The notes beneath the pieces are model-generated. The model did no database searches. It was not told the DNA's origin and saw only the letters and a list, made by a program, of their open reading frames with translations. The position numbers and the translations under genes were made by a program. A stretch of 38,180 bases of DNA, from NCBI GenBank assembly GCA_965652575.1, contig CBFGWQ010000013.1:1-38180 (forward strand). Direction: 5' to 3'. This stretch comes from Arenibacter sp965652575. Its GTDB lineage: Bacteria > Bacteroidota > Bacteroidia > Flavobacteriales > Flavobacteriaceae. Shown piece by piece: positions 7,387-15,856 of this stretch. Position 1 is the first letter of the stretch, and each line of letters opens with the position of its first letter.

Positions 7387-8463
7387 TTAGAAATCAATTT
7401 CGGAATCGTCCCTGTTCCTTTCTTTTTTCTTTAATTTCCGAAGTTGTTTTTTGGAAGGCCCCAGGTCTACATCCTCTGCACCGGAACCTTTGTTTTTTCC
7501 TTTGTTCTTTTTCTTCATGGCGTTCTTATTGATGGGACCGCCATTTTCGCCGCCATTTTGGTCCTCAATGGCCTTCACCTTGTCTTTGTGCATGTCCAAC
7601 CTATAGGAAAATCCCATTCCGGCAAAGATCCTGCTGGGCGTATTTTTAAAACTGGCACCCAAGTTCATATCCACCTGCATATTTTCACCCAACAAATGGG
7701 CCACCCCGCCCCTTAAAAGTACGTCGGAATACCGATCACTTTTTATACCTTGGTTCTCTACAAAGACACTCCATTTGGGATCCCTAAAGGCATGCGATAG
7801 GGAAATGCTGTAGTTCCATTCGGGAAAATCGGTTCCCAACCTGTCATAGGCAATATTGGAAATAAGTACAAACCTTGGGGTCAGCCTACTTTGGGTAGCG
7901 ACCATTACCCTGGGGGATACGGAGGGGTCACCACTATAAAACGGGTTATCGCCCAATACAAAATTGGCGCCTGCGTAGACCGATATGGCCGGGATTAGGT
8001 TTTTTAGCCTAAACCTGTGGTTTGCCTTCCAGCTATAAAGATTGGGCTTGTTGTTTTCCGGATTTTTGAAAGGGTCGTAAACCAAATATTTTAACCCGAT
8101 CCTGTTTCTGGAAAAATCGGTGTTCGTAATTTCTACTCCTGTGTTGGTATATGTTTTATTTTGGTTGTCGAAGGTACCTTCATAATTCAGTTCCAAGGTT
8201 TCAAAAAGTAGGCCATATCGCAATGATAGATCGGCTCCAAAAATATTGGATTCGGTAGCCAGCTTGGAGTGGTCCTGCTGTTCATAAGCAATGCCGACTT
8301 CGGCCTGTAAAACGTTGGTGCCTATGGCGTATGCACTTACGGATTGTCCGGGGCGGTTAGAATTGATGACATCGGTGTATTGTGAAAATGCGGCCCATGG
8401 AATAGCAAAAATTCCAAATATTAGTATTTTCATCAGTCGTTTCTTGGAAACATTATACTCCAT
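7387..8463 (-). CDS. outer-membrane beta-barrel protein, MetA-pathway transporter-like
   Basis: This 358-residue protein has a signal peptide (hydrophobic core MKILIFGIFAIPWAAFSQ). A central region of alternating beta strands begins with NSNRPGQS, as in the 'MetA-pathway of phenol degradation' outer-membrane family. Strands run to about residue 290 and end in FSYRLDM. The last 60 residues are lysine- and asparagine-rich (KNKGKNKGSG) and look disordered, which is unusual for a barrel that should end in a membrane strand. A second ATG at 8433 (residue 11) would leave just the signal peptide and is a plausible alternative start. The ligand is unknown, and the family name should not be read as function. 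Confidence 0.6.
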   Translation of the reverse strand: MEYNVSKKRLMKILIFGIFAIPWAAFSQYTDVINSNRPGQSVSAYAIGTNVLQAEVGIAYEQQDHSKLATESNIFGADLSLRYGLLFETLELNYEGTFDNQNKTYTNTGVEITNTDFSRNRIGLKYLVYDPFKNPENNKPNLYSWKANHRFRLKNLIPAISVYAGANFVLGDNPFYSGDPSVSPRVMVATQSRLTPRFVLISNIAYDRLGTDFPEWNYSISLSHAFRDPKWSVFVENQGIKSDRYSDVLLRGGVAHLLGENMQVDMNLGASFKNTPSRIFAGMGFSYRLDMHKDKVKAIEDQNGGENGGPINKNAMKKKNKGKNKGSGAEDVDLGPSKKQLRKLKKKERNRDDSEIDF

Positions 8464-8521
8464 AGGTACTATTTTATTATTATTTTAAGACTTTTGCACT
8501 ATTAATACAACGTTAGAATTG

Positions 8522-8529
8522 TACTTTTG
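8522..8529 (+). promoter_or_regulatory. -7 promoter element of the DUF4834-YfhO unit
   Basis: TACTTTTG matches TAnnTTTG exactly and ends 22 bp before the ATG at 8552. A TTTTG at 8492-8496 lies 25 bp upstream, longer than the usual 19-21 bp spacer. Confidence 0.5.
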
Positions 8530-8551
8530 ATATAAAATTTGTCAACTAATT

Positions 8552-8815
8552 ATGGGTTTTTTAAAAACGGTACTAATTGTACTCTTAGTATACTATTTGT
8601 TTAAAATGCTGGCCAAATGGTTTGCCCCTAAATTGTTTAGGTACGCAGCAAAGAAGACCGAGGAACATATTAAGGAAAGGTTTGAAGGTTTTGCAGGCCA
8701 GCAAACCCAAGACGAAGAGCAAATAGGCGACGTTATCATAGATAAAAAAACTACCAAGAAAAAGAACAGCTCAAAAAATGTTGGAGAATACATAGATTTT
8801 GAGGAAATTGAATAA
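8552..8815 (+). CDS. DUF4834 family small membrane-anchored protein
   Basis: This 87-residue protein has one N-terminal membrane segment (about residues 4-20, LKTVLIVLLVYYLFKML). A basic amphipathic stretch follows, and the tail is charged and E/K-rich. This is the DUF4834 pattern, which in flavobacteria commonly sits just before a YfhO gene, as it does here with a 19-bp gap. It is probably the first gene of the run 8552-14010. No function is known. The frame begins 22 bp after a clear -7 promoter element, which supports the start. Confidence 0.8.
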   Translation: MGFLKTVLIVLLVYYLFKMLAKWFAPKLFRYAAKKTEEHIKERFEGFAGQQTQDEEQIGDVIIDKKTTKKKNSSKNVGEYIDFEEIE

Positions 8816-8834
8816 CCTTTTACCATAACCGAAC

Positions 8835-11270
8835 ATGAGAAACGGTCCTAGAACCTTTTTTATCCATTTTTTTGTAACCGTATTTTTTGTAATTGTAGCG
8901 CTGGCCTATTTCCATCCCGTACTTCAGGGGAAGGCGATCGAACAATCCGATATTGTCCAATTTACAGGGATGGCCAAAGAACAAAACGATTTTCGAAAGA
9001 AAACGGGGGAGGAGCCGTATTGGACCAATAGTGCCTTTGGCGGAATGCCCACCTATCAATTGGGAGCTTATTATCCCCATGATTATATAAAAAAATTGGA
9101 TAGGATTATCCGATTTTTACCTAGGCCTGCAGATTATCTTTTTATATATCTTATCGGTTTTTATATTTTGCTGTGTTGTCTAAAGGTAGACTATAAATTG
9201 GCGGTATTGGGTGCACTTGCCTTTGGTTTTTCTACCTATATGATCATTATATTGGGGGTAGGGCATAACGCAAAGGCACATGCCATTGGCTATTTGCCCA
9301 TGCTCTTGGGGGGAATTATTTTGGTTTTTAGAAAGAAATACCTCTGGGGGTTTCTTTTAACGGCCATTGCCATGGCCTTGGAAGTGGGGGCCAACCATTA
9401 CCAGATGACCTACTATTTTATGCTGTTGGTACTTGTTCTTGGGGTTGTCTATCTAGTGGATGCCATTAAGAAAAAGAAATTGAAACATTTTGGTATTTCC
9501 GTTGGAATCCTGGTTTTGGCGGTATTGTTGGGAATAACCGCCAATGCTACCAGTTTATTGGCCACTAAGGAATATGCGGATTGGAGTACAAGGGGAAAAT
9601 CCGATCTCACCATAACTGCTAACGGAGCACCCAAAGAAAGCGGTTCCGGTCTGGACCGGGAATATATTACCCAATTTAGTTATGGAATTGTAGAATCCCT
9701 TAATTTGTTTGTTCCAAGACTGTTCGGTGGTTCCGGGGGCGAGGACCTGGGAACCGATTCCAAAACTTACGATTTTTTGACCGAGAATGGGATTTCCAGG
9801 ACCAAGGCATTGGATTTTACCAGTGCCCTGCCCCTTTACTGGGGAGACCAGCCTATAGTTGCGGCCCCTGCCTATATCGGGGCCGTAGTGTTTTTCCTCT
9901 TTGTTTTGGGACTATTTTTGGTGAAAGGGAAAGTAAAATGGTGGCTTTTGGGAGGTACTCTAATGTCATTGTTGCTTTCCTGGGGCAAAAATTTTAGCCT
10001 TTTGACCGATTTTATGATCGATTATTTTCCTTTGTACAATAAATTTCGGGCAGTTTCATCCATTCAGGTCATTCTGGAGCTTTGCGTTCCCGTACTGGCC
10101 ATCCTTGCCTTGGTTCAGCTCTTGGATTCCAAGGGGGATACTTCCAAGAAGTTAAAGGATCTAAAATTAACGGTATTCATTACCTTGGGGATAGGAGTGC
10201 TTCTTTTTCTGGTGAAGGGCATGTTCGGTTTTGCCGGGCAGAACGATGAAACCTATCGCCAGTATTATGGCGATGACATTGTTTCCCTAATAGTGGCCGA
10301 TCGGAAGGCCGTATACAATTCGGATATTTTTAGGTCGCTGGTCTATGTTGTTCTTGCAGCTTTGGTTATCTGGTTCCATTTAAAAAATAAATTGAAACAA
10401 AATTTGGTGATCGTTCTATTGGGGGCGTTGTTGGTGTTCGATTTGGTAGGAGTGGCCAAGCGATATGTAAACGAGGACGATTTTGTGGCCCAAAGAAGAA
10501 TGTTGGAACCTTTTCAGGAAACGGATATGGATAAACAGATAGCACAGGATACTACTGTTTTTCGGGTATATGATCCATCGGAGATTGGAGGGGGAGGGCG
10601 TACCGCATATTTTCACCAGTCCATTTGGGGATACCACGCCGCCAAACCGGCGGGGATACAGGAGTTGTTCGATTTCCATATTTCCAAGAACAACGTTAAG
10701 GTGCTGAGTATGCTCAACGTTAAATACGTGGTACAGCAGGATGAAGAAGGTAGGAACTATCCTGCCCTAAATCCCGATGCCAATGGCAATGCTTGGTTTA
10801 TTGATGGGTTGGTACCGGTTCTTAATGCCAATGATGAAATAATGGCGTTGGATACCTTGGATGTAAAGCATAAGGCGGTCTTTGACAAATCGAAGTTCGG
10901 AAGTATTGGAGAGCTTAACTTCAAGACCGATTCTACCGCGGTGATAAAATTGGTAGAATACCAACCCAATCATTTGACCTATAGTTCCAATAATACCAAC
11001 CCAGGGGTGGGCGTATTTTCCGAAATGTACTATCCCCATGGTTGGAATGCCTATATTGACGGGGAGTTAAAGGAATACTTTAAAGTGAATTATGTTTTGA
11101 GGGCCTTGGAAATACCGGCGGGGAAACATAAAATAGAGTTTAGGTTCGAGCCAAGCCTAATTAAGATGGGAGGAAACATAACCATGGCCAGTTCCATAAT
11201 ATTGGTCTTGGTGCTCTTCTTTGGAATTGGCCATGCTTTTTGGACCGCCAGAAAAAAACCGACCACTTAA
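8835..11270 (+). CDS. YfhO family membrane protein (GT-C-like)
   Basis: This 811-residue protein has an N-terminal signal-anchor and a dozen or so membrane segments through about residue 545, followed by a large soluble domain. A last membrane segment lies near 785-805. Members of the YfhO family have the GT-C glycosyltransferase layout; in Firmicutes they glycosylate lipoteichoic acid from a lipid-linked sugar. The first external loop holds QSDIVQF and the acidic/aromatic motif typical of the family. The soluble part contains the conserved YYPHGW near residue 735. The stop codon overlaps the start of the downstream glycosyltransferase (TAATG), so the two are translationally linked. The acceptor in this organism is unknown. 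Confidence 0.82.
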   Translation: MRNGPRTFFIHFFVTVFFVIVALAYFHPVLQGKAIEQSDIVQFTGMAKEQNDFRKKTGEEPYWTNSAFGGMPTYQLGAYYPHDYIKKLDRIIRFLPRPADYLFIYLIGFYILLCCLKVDYKLAVLGALAFGFSTYMIIILGVGHNAKAHAIGYLPMLLGGIILVFRKKYLWGFLLTAIAMALEVGANHYQMTYYFMLLVLVLGVVYLVDAIKKKKLKHFGISVGILVLAVLLGITANATSLLATKEYADWSTRGKSDLTITANGAPKESGSGLDREYITQFSYGIVESLNLFVPRLFGGSGGEDLGTDSKTYDFLTENGISRTKALDFTSALPLYWGDQPIVAAPAYIGAVVFFLFVLGLFLVKGKVKWWLLGGTLMSLLLSWGKNFSLLTDFMIDYFPLYNKFRAVSSIQVILELCVPVLAILALVQLLDSKGDTSKKLKDLKLTVFITLGIGVLLFLVKGMFGFAGQNDETYRQYYGDDIVSLIVADRKAVYNSDIFRSLVYVVLAALVIWFHLKNKLKQNLVIVLLGALLVFDLVGVAKRYVNEDDFVAQRRMLEPFQETDMDKQIAQDTTVFRVYDPSEIGGGGRTAYFHQSIWGYHAAKPAGIQELFDFHISKNNVKVLSMLNVKYVVQQDEEGRNYPALNPDANGNAWFIDGLVPVLNANDEIMALDTLDVKHKAVFDKSKFGSIGELNFKTDSTAVIKLVEYQPNHLTYSSNNTNPGVGVFSEMYYPHGWNAYIDGELKEYFKVNYVLRALEIPAGKHKIEFRFEPSLIKMGGNITMASSIILVLVLFFGIGHAFWTARKKPTT

Positions 11271-12550
11271 TGCAAAGGGTACTCATCATCACTTATTATT
11301 GGCCCCCTGCAGGCGGACCTGGAGTACAGCGGTGGTTGAAATTTGTAAAGTACCTTAGGGATTTTGATATAGAGCCTATAGTCTATATTCCGGAAAACCC
11401 CAATTATCCTATCATAGACGAATCCTTATTGGATGAAGTTCCGACAGGAATAAAAATATATAAAAAGCCCATATATGAGCCCTATGGCTTTGCCCGATTA
11501 TTTTCCAAAAAGAAGACCAAAAAGATCAGTGCCGGCATCATCAATTCCAAAAATCAATCCCTTGTAGAAAAAGTGTTGTTATGGATACGGGGAAATCTGT
11601 TTATTCCGGATGCCAGAAAATTTTGGATCAAACCGTCGGTTAATTTTTTGATGGATGTCATTGAAAAAGAAAATATAGGAACGGTCATAACGACCGGCCC
11701 CCCACATAGCCTGCATCTTATTGGCCTTGAACTAAAAAAAAGTACCAAAATTAGGTGGATAACGGATTTTAGGGATCCGTGGACCTCTATCGGCTACCAT
11801 AAAAAATTAAAACTGACGAAGGCTTCGCAGGCCAAGCATAAACAGCTGGAGCATTTGGTACTGAATGAAGCCAATAAGATTATTGTGACCAGTAATACTA
11901 CCGGGAAGGAGTTTTCCAAAATCACCCAAAAACCTATTACCGTTATTACCAATGGATACGATTCAAACAAGGATGGTCCTGTAGCCTTGGACGTTGATTT
12001 TACCATTTCCCATATCGGATCCCTGCTTACGGGGAGAAACCCTTTGAACCTCTGGAAGGCCCTATCGGAATTGATTTACGAATATCCCGATTTTAAAAAA
12101 TGTTTCAAACTGCAGCTGGCGGGCGTTATTAGTTCGGACGTTTTGGAGAGCATTTATTTTTATGGCCTGCAACCTTATACCCATTTACTTGGATATCTTT
12201 CCCATGATGAAGCACTACAATATCAAAAGAAGTCGCAGGTGCTATTGCTGATCGAGATAGATGCTGAAGAGACCCAAGGCATTATTCCCGGAAAAGTATT
12301 TGAGTATATGGCATCAAAAAGGCCTATCTTGGGCGTGGGTCCTGCCCACTGGGAAGTAGCAGATCTTATTGCGGAATCCAATACAGGTAAGGCCTATACC
12401 TACCTACAGTTTAATGAATTAAAAAGTACGCTGCTGCAATGGTTCCAAGAATATAAAAAAGAACAATTGGCCTTGCCTAAGGCAATCGTTGAACAATACC
12501 ATAGAAGGGAATTAACGGCAAAGTTGTCCAAGTATCTGGCATGGGAATAG
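11270..12550 (+). CDS. glycosyltransferase, GT4-like
   Basis: This 426-residue protein begins MQRVLIITYYWPPAGGPGVQRW, the N-terminal nucleotide-sugar fold of GT-B enzymes of the GT4 group. A conserved TDFRDPW block lies near 165-171. The C-terminal donor-binding domain carries GIIPGKVFEYMASKRPILG near 340-360, whose Glu is the usual EX7E-type contact. I chose the ATG that overlaps the YfhO stop codon (TAATG) over an in-frame ATG 30 bp upstream, because the later one gives the standard start and tight coupling. The last ten bases overlap the flippase gene. It is probably cytoplasmic and builds a lipid-linked glycan handled by the next gene. Sugar specificity cannot be told. Confidence 0.85.
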   Translation: MQRVLIITYYWPPAGGPGVQRWLKFVKYLRDFDIEPIVYIPENPNYPIIDESLLDEVPTGIKIYKKPIYEPYGFARLFSKKKTKKISAGIINSKNQSLVEKVLLWIRGNLFIPDARKFWIKPSVNFLMDVIEKENIGTVITTGPPHSLHLIGLELKKSTKIRWITDFRDPWTSIGYHKKLKLTKASQAKHKQLEHLVLNEANKIIVTSNTTGKEFSKITQKPITVITNGYDSNKDGPVALDVDFTISHIGSLLTGRNPLNLWKALSELIYEYPDFKKCFKLQLAGVISSDVLESIYFYGLQPYTHLLGYLSHDEALQYQKKSQVLLLIEIDAEETQGIIPGKVFEYMASKRPILGVGPAHWEVADLIAESNTGKAYTYLQFNELKSTLLQWFQEYKKEQLALPKAIVEQYHRRELTAKLSKYLAWE

Positions 12551-14010
12551 TCTTAAAACAATCATTGAACAATACTTTGATTACCTATAGCGGTTTTGCC
12601 ATAGGGGCATTGAACCTACTTTTTTTATATACACGGTTCTTAACCGACGAATATTTTGGCCTAGTGAATGTAATTCTTTCAGCATCATCCGTTTTAATGC
12701 CGCTATTGGCCTTTGGGATTCCGAACGCCATGGTAAAATATTTTTCGGGTTTCCAGAATAATAATGGAATGGACGGTTTTTTGACCCTAATGATTGTAAT
12801 GCCCTTACTACTTATAGTACCTATTGGCGCCATTTCCTATTTGGCCAATGAGACCATTGGCGATTTTTTGTCCAAGGAAAACCCTATAGTAAAAGGGTAT
12901 GTGTGGCATATTTTTATTATTGGTGTGGCAATGGCCTATTTTGAAGTGTTTTATGCCTGGGCAAAGGTTCAGATGAAGTCGGTTTTCGGTAACTTCATGA
13001 AGGAAGTCTTCAGCAGAATAACGATTACAATATTACTTTTGTTGGTTTATTTGGACTTGATCTCGGTACTTGCCTTTCTTAATGCCATGGTGGGGATGTA
13101 TATTGTTAGAACCCTTATAATGCAGGCCTACGCCTTAAGGTCGCTCCGTTTAAGGCTCGATTTTAATTTTCCTGCCAATACCCGTGAAATTATTAATTAC
13201 AGCACACTTATTATTTTGGGAGGATCTGCGGCAATAGTCCTGTTGGAGGTGGATAAGGTAATGATCAACCAATTCATAGAAATTAAAAATGTGGCCTATT
13301 ACAGTGTGGCCGGGTATATTGCTACAGTTATTGCGGTTCCTTCCCGGTCCATGCACAACATTACCTACCCTTTAACTGCGGAAATCCTTCATAAGAAGGA
13401 TATCAAGGCGCTTAAAACATTATATCAAAAGAGTTCGCTTACCTTGTTTATCGTATCCGGTCTCCTATTTATTTTGATTGTTCTCAATTTAAATGATCTG
13501 TATAAATTGTTGCCCCAATCTTATCGGGGCGGATATGTAATTGTTTTTATCATTGGGTTTGCCAGGGTATATGATGCCCTTTTGGGCAATAACAATGCTA
13601 TAATGTACAATTCGGATTTTTATAGGGCCTTGCTCCTTATGGGGGTCGCTTTGGCCGTTCTTACCATTTTATTGAACCTTTGGCTGATCCCTAAATACGG
13701 TTTGGACGGTGCGGCCATAGCCAGTTTTATGGCTTTTTTTATTTACAATACGATAAAATTGGGATTTGTTAAATTGAAATTTGGTATCCAACCCATAACA
13801 AAAGAGACCTTTAAGGTGGTATTTCTGCTGATAGCGTTATTGGCTGTTTTTTACTATATATCATTTCCTTTTCACCCGGTGGTGAACATTGCCATAAAAA
13901 GTATGTTGATACTGTTTTGTTATGTTTTCGTGTTATATCGTTATAGAATTTCCGAAGACGTATTTGGGGCCATCTCCTTTTATTTGGGAAAGTTGTGGGG
14001 TAAAAGATAG
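12541..14010 (+). CDS. polysaccharide/lipid-linked oligosaccharide flippase
   Basis: This 489-residue protein is almost entirely membrane-spanning, with about 12-14 hydrophobic segments evenly spaced, as in the MOP superfamily (Wzx/MurJ/RfbX-like polysaccharide synthase proteins). The N-terminus (SLNNTLITYSGFAIGALNLLFLY) is the usual first helix of the Wzx-type group. It overlaps the preceding glycosyltransferase gene by 10 bp and ends the run of four plus-strand genes. The likely role is moving a lipid-linked glycan across the inner membrane; the substrate is unknown. A GC-rich hairpin follows the stop codon. Confidence 0.83.
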   Translation: MGIVLKQSLNNTLITYSGFAIGALNLLFLYTRFLTDEYFGLVNVILSASSVLMPLLAFGIPNAMVKYFSGFQNNNGMDGFLTLMIVMPLLLIVPIGAISYLANETIGDFLSKENPIVKGYVWHIFIIGVAMAYFEVFYAWAKVQMKSVFGNFMKEVFSRITITILLLLVYLDLISVLAFLNAMVGMYIVRTLIMQAYALRSLRLRLDFNFPANTREIINYSTLIILGGSAAIVLLEVDKVMINQFIEIKNVAYYSVAGYIATVIAVPSRSMHNITYPLTAEILHKKDIKALKTLYQKSSLTLFIVSGLLFILIVLNLNDLYKLLPQSYRGGYVIVFIIGFARVYDALLGNNNAIMYNSDFYRALLLMGVALAVLTILLNLWLIPKYGLDGAAIASFMAFFIYNTIKLGFVKLKFGIQPITKETFKVVFLLIALLAVFYYISFPFHPVVNIAIKSMLILFCYVFVLYRYRISEDVFGAISFYLGKLWGKR

Positions 14011-14135
14011 GAGGGCGTCAAGTGGCTTCGCCCCCGACATTTTAGACAACGGCACGGGCGGACAGGTTTAAAACTCGATTATCGAGTAAATTACTCCAGG
14101 GCAAGTCCGTGGGCATTAACCCCCCCCCTTATAAA
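14011..14135. other. intergenic hairpins and nine-C run
   Basis: After the flippase stop codon lies a hairpin pairing GGGCG (14013-14017) with CGCCC (14029-14033), without a T run. A second perfect hairpin pairs ACTCGA (14073-14078) with TCGAGT (14082-14087) over a 3-base loop. An uninterrupted run of nine C residues spans 14120-14128, the longest C run in the window. The first hairpin may end the plus-strand operon. No gene is seen. Confidence 0.45.
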
Positions 14136-14168
14136 GTAAAACCCCGCAGGAACGAATTCGCTACGGGG
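14136..14168 (-). terminator. intrinsic terminator of the basic secreted protein gene
   Basis: On the minus strand CCCCGTAG (14161-14168) pairs with CTGCGGGG (14142-14149), with one mismatch around an internal CGAATTCG. TTTTACTTT follows. It sits 31 bp past the stop codon at 14199. Confidence 0.75.
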
Positions 14169-14198
14169 CTAAACAACCAACCAACCTAAAAACTATCT

Positions 14199-15452
14199 TT
14201 AATTACTTCTGGCACTTCTTCCTCTACTGGAAGTCGTTGAAACTTGTCTTGCACTGCTGGAACCTGACTTTGTTACCGACCTTCCCGATTGTACGGTTGG
14301 TCGTTTTACAGTAGAATTTCTTACAGACGAACTACTATTACTTCTAGTTGAAGAACTTCTGCTGATCGTCGTATTTCTTGGGCTAGTGCTCACTTCTTTT
14401 TTTACTACTGTTCTGGCATTTCCTGAAGGTCCGGATACAACTGCCTTGCTCCTTGTTATAGAACTTCCACTACCATTGCTGTTCCTCGTAGTGGTCGTTC
14501 TACTTACGGTTCTTTGAACATTGCTTTTATCGTTGGGACGGACGGTAGCGCTTCTGGAAACAGAATTGTTGGTATTGGCACTGGGCGAACTGCTCCTTAC
14601 AGTGGTGCTTCGTTTTATGGTACTATTTCCATTAACGTTACTGCGTTGTGTTGTAGTTCTTGAAACAGTATTATTGTTTCTTAACCCCTTACTGCTATTG
14701 ACCACAGACCTATTGGATCTTAGATTGTTGGCTCTAAGCCCATTATCCCTAACGGCCACTCTTTTGTCGTTTCTATAAATGGTACTTCTTGTATTATGAT
14801 GCCCTTTGTCATACTTGTAATAGTGTCCTATTTTGGCATATGCTTTTCTGTGGTTGTGAACATAAGGTCTGTAATAGGTATATCTGACCGGTTCGTAATA
14901 TCTTCTATAGGGACTGCCAAATACTAGACAAAATCCTAAGGCCGGTCTTACAAAATAACTGTGGAAAGGGCTGTATACATAGTGCCTGTTATAAACATTG
15001 ATGAACCCCCTGTGATGGCTATAAAGTCCACGGTTGTTATAGTAAACATATAGACCGCCAACTCTGGATACCCTACCACTATTATAGTTGATATTTACAT
15101 CCCCAATTTGCGTAACCCTACCATAATAATCGTAGTATATGGGAACATTCTCAATTTGTATAACGGCACCGTAATCGTCATACTGTACATAAGGATTATA
15201 ATCGTAACCGGAATTAAAAGTTATATTGGTGTGGCCAAAATTTACATTGGCATTTATACTACCTCTATTATCGATATAGAAATCGAATTCCCCATCAGGA
15301 TAAACAGAAAATGTGATGCCATTTTCCACGAAAATGAATGAGTTGTTATTTCTATATGTATTGCTTGTGGCAACCCTATCTTCCGTTGAAGCTGCCTTGG
15401 AACCTGTAGTACCTAATATAAGCGCTGTAAAAAGGAATATTAAATTTCTCAT
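14199..15452 (-). CDS. secreted basic Tyr/Asn- and Ser/Thr/Arg-rich protein, unknown function
   Basis: I do not recognise a characterised family. The 417-residue product has a signal peptide (about residues 1-20, ending SKAAS). Residues 30-200 are rich in Tyr, Asn, Gly and Val with repeated YYDYYGRV/YYNNRG-like strands, suggesting a beta-rich surface domain. Residues about 225-417 are low complexity, almost wholly Ser, Thr, Arg and Asn with VSRTTT, RSSS and TVRSS motifs, and strongly basic. Database labels likening such tails to protamine would reflect composition only. It is a single gene with its own terminator. Roles in surface adhesion, matrix or nucleic-acid binding are possible guesses. 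The start fits the signal peptide. Confidence 0.6.
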   Translation of the reverse strand: MRNLIFLFTALILGTTGSKAASTEDRVATSNTYRNNNSFIFVENGITFSVYPDGEFDFYIDNRGSINANVNFGHTNITFNSGYDYNPYVQYDDYGAVIQIENVPIYYDYYGRVTQIGDVNINYNSGRVSRVGGLYVYYNNRGLYSHHRGFINVYNRHYVYSPFHSYFVRPALGFCLVFGSPYRRYYEPVRYTYYRPYVHNHRKAYAKIGHYYKYDKGHHNTRSTIYRNDKRVAVRDNGLRANNLRSNRSVVNSSKGLRNNNTVSRTTTQRSNVNGNSTIKRSTTVRSSSPSANTNNSVSRSATVRPNDKSNVQRTVSRTTTTRNSNGSGSSITRSKAVVSGPSGNARTVVKKEVSTSPRNTTISRSSSTRSNSSSSVRNSTVKRPTVQSGRSVTKSGSSSARQVSTTSSRGRSARSN

Positions 15453-15570
15453 GATATAAGGTTTTAGTTTTGAATGAAACTATTTACATTCAATATGTAT
15501 ATACCAAACAGCGTGCCAAAAAAATAACGAATAATGTAAAATATTGATTTTAAATTGTTTACGGTTACAA

Positions 15571-15856
15571 GTCAAGGGCCAAGAGGCAGTAAACAGTAGC
15601 CAGTTTCAGGTTTCCAGTTTCTATGAATTGAGAACATAGTATTGAGTATTGGGATTAAATAGTCTTCAGTGGGCAGTGACAGTTGGCAGATTAACGGATT
15701 AAAAGCAATAAAAACTCCTTCTACTGAAAAGGGAAGGTGGCCTCGACGGAGGAGAAGACGGAAGGGGTGGAAGGTTTCAGGTTCAAGGTTTAAGGACATC
15801 TAGTATCTAGTATCCAGCATAACATCCAGTATCTAGCATCTCAATTCTAACATCTA
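15571..15856. repeat. long degenerate 7-bp-periodic tract
   Basis: From the uvrA stop codon (minus strand) outward the sequence reads as 7-bp words that drift in content. TAGATGT, TAGATAC and TGGATAC come first, then CCTTGAA and CCTGAAA. A GC-richer piece lies at 15713-15772, followed by CTGCCAA/CTGTCA-type and CTGGAAA-type words up to 15571. The phase is held for dozens of bases at a time with a few indels. It codes for nothing convincing; the 75-codon frame here is a by-product. Together with 15453-15570, in which I see nothing, it fills the 401-bp gap between uvrA and the basic protein gene. Confidence 0.65.

Noticed and set aside
14521..14778. 85-codon plus-strand Leu-rich frame
   Set aside because: It is antisense to the Ser/Thr/Arg-rich tail; the Leu/Val richness is the complement of that low-complexity sequence.
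15572..15799. 75-codon minus-strand open frame between uvrA and the basic protein gene
   Set aside because: It lies wholly within the 7-bp-periodic tract, and its residues (Pro, Leu, Glu patterns) follow from the repeat.
15571..15856. CRISPR array
   Set aside because: Units are 7 bp with no constant 25-40 bp repeats or unique spacers, and no cas genes are present.
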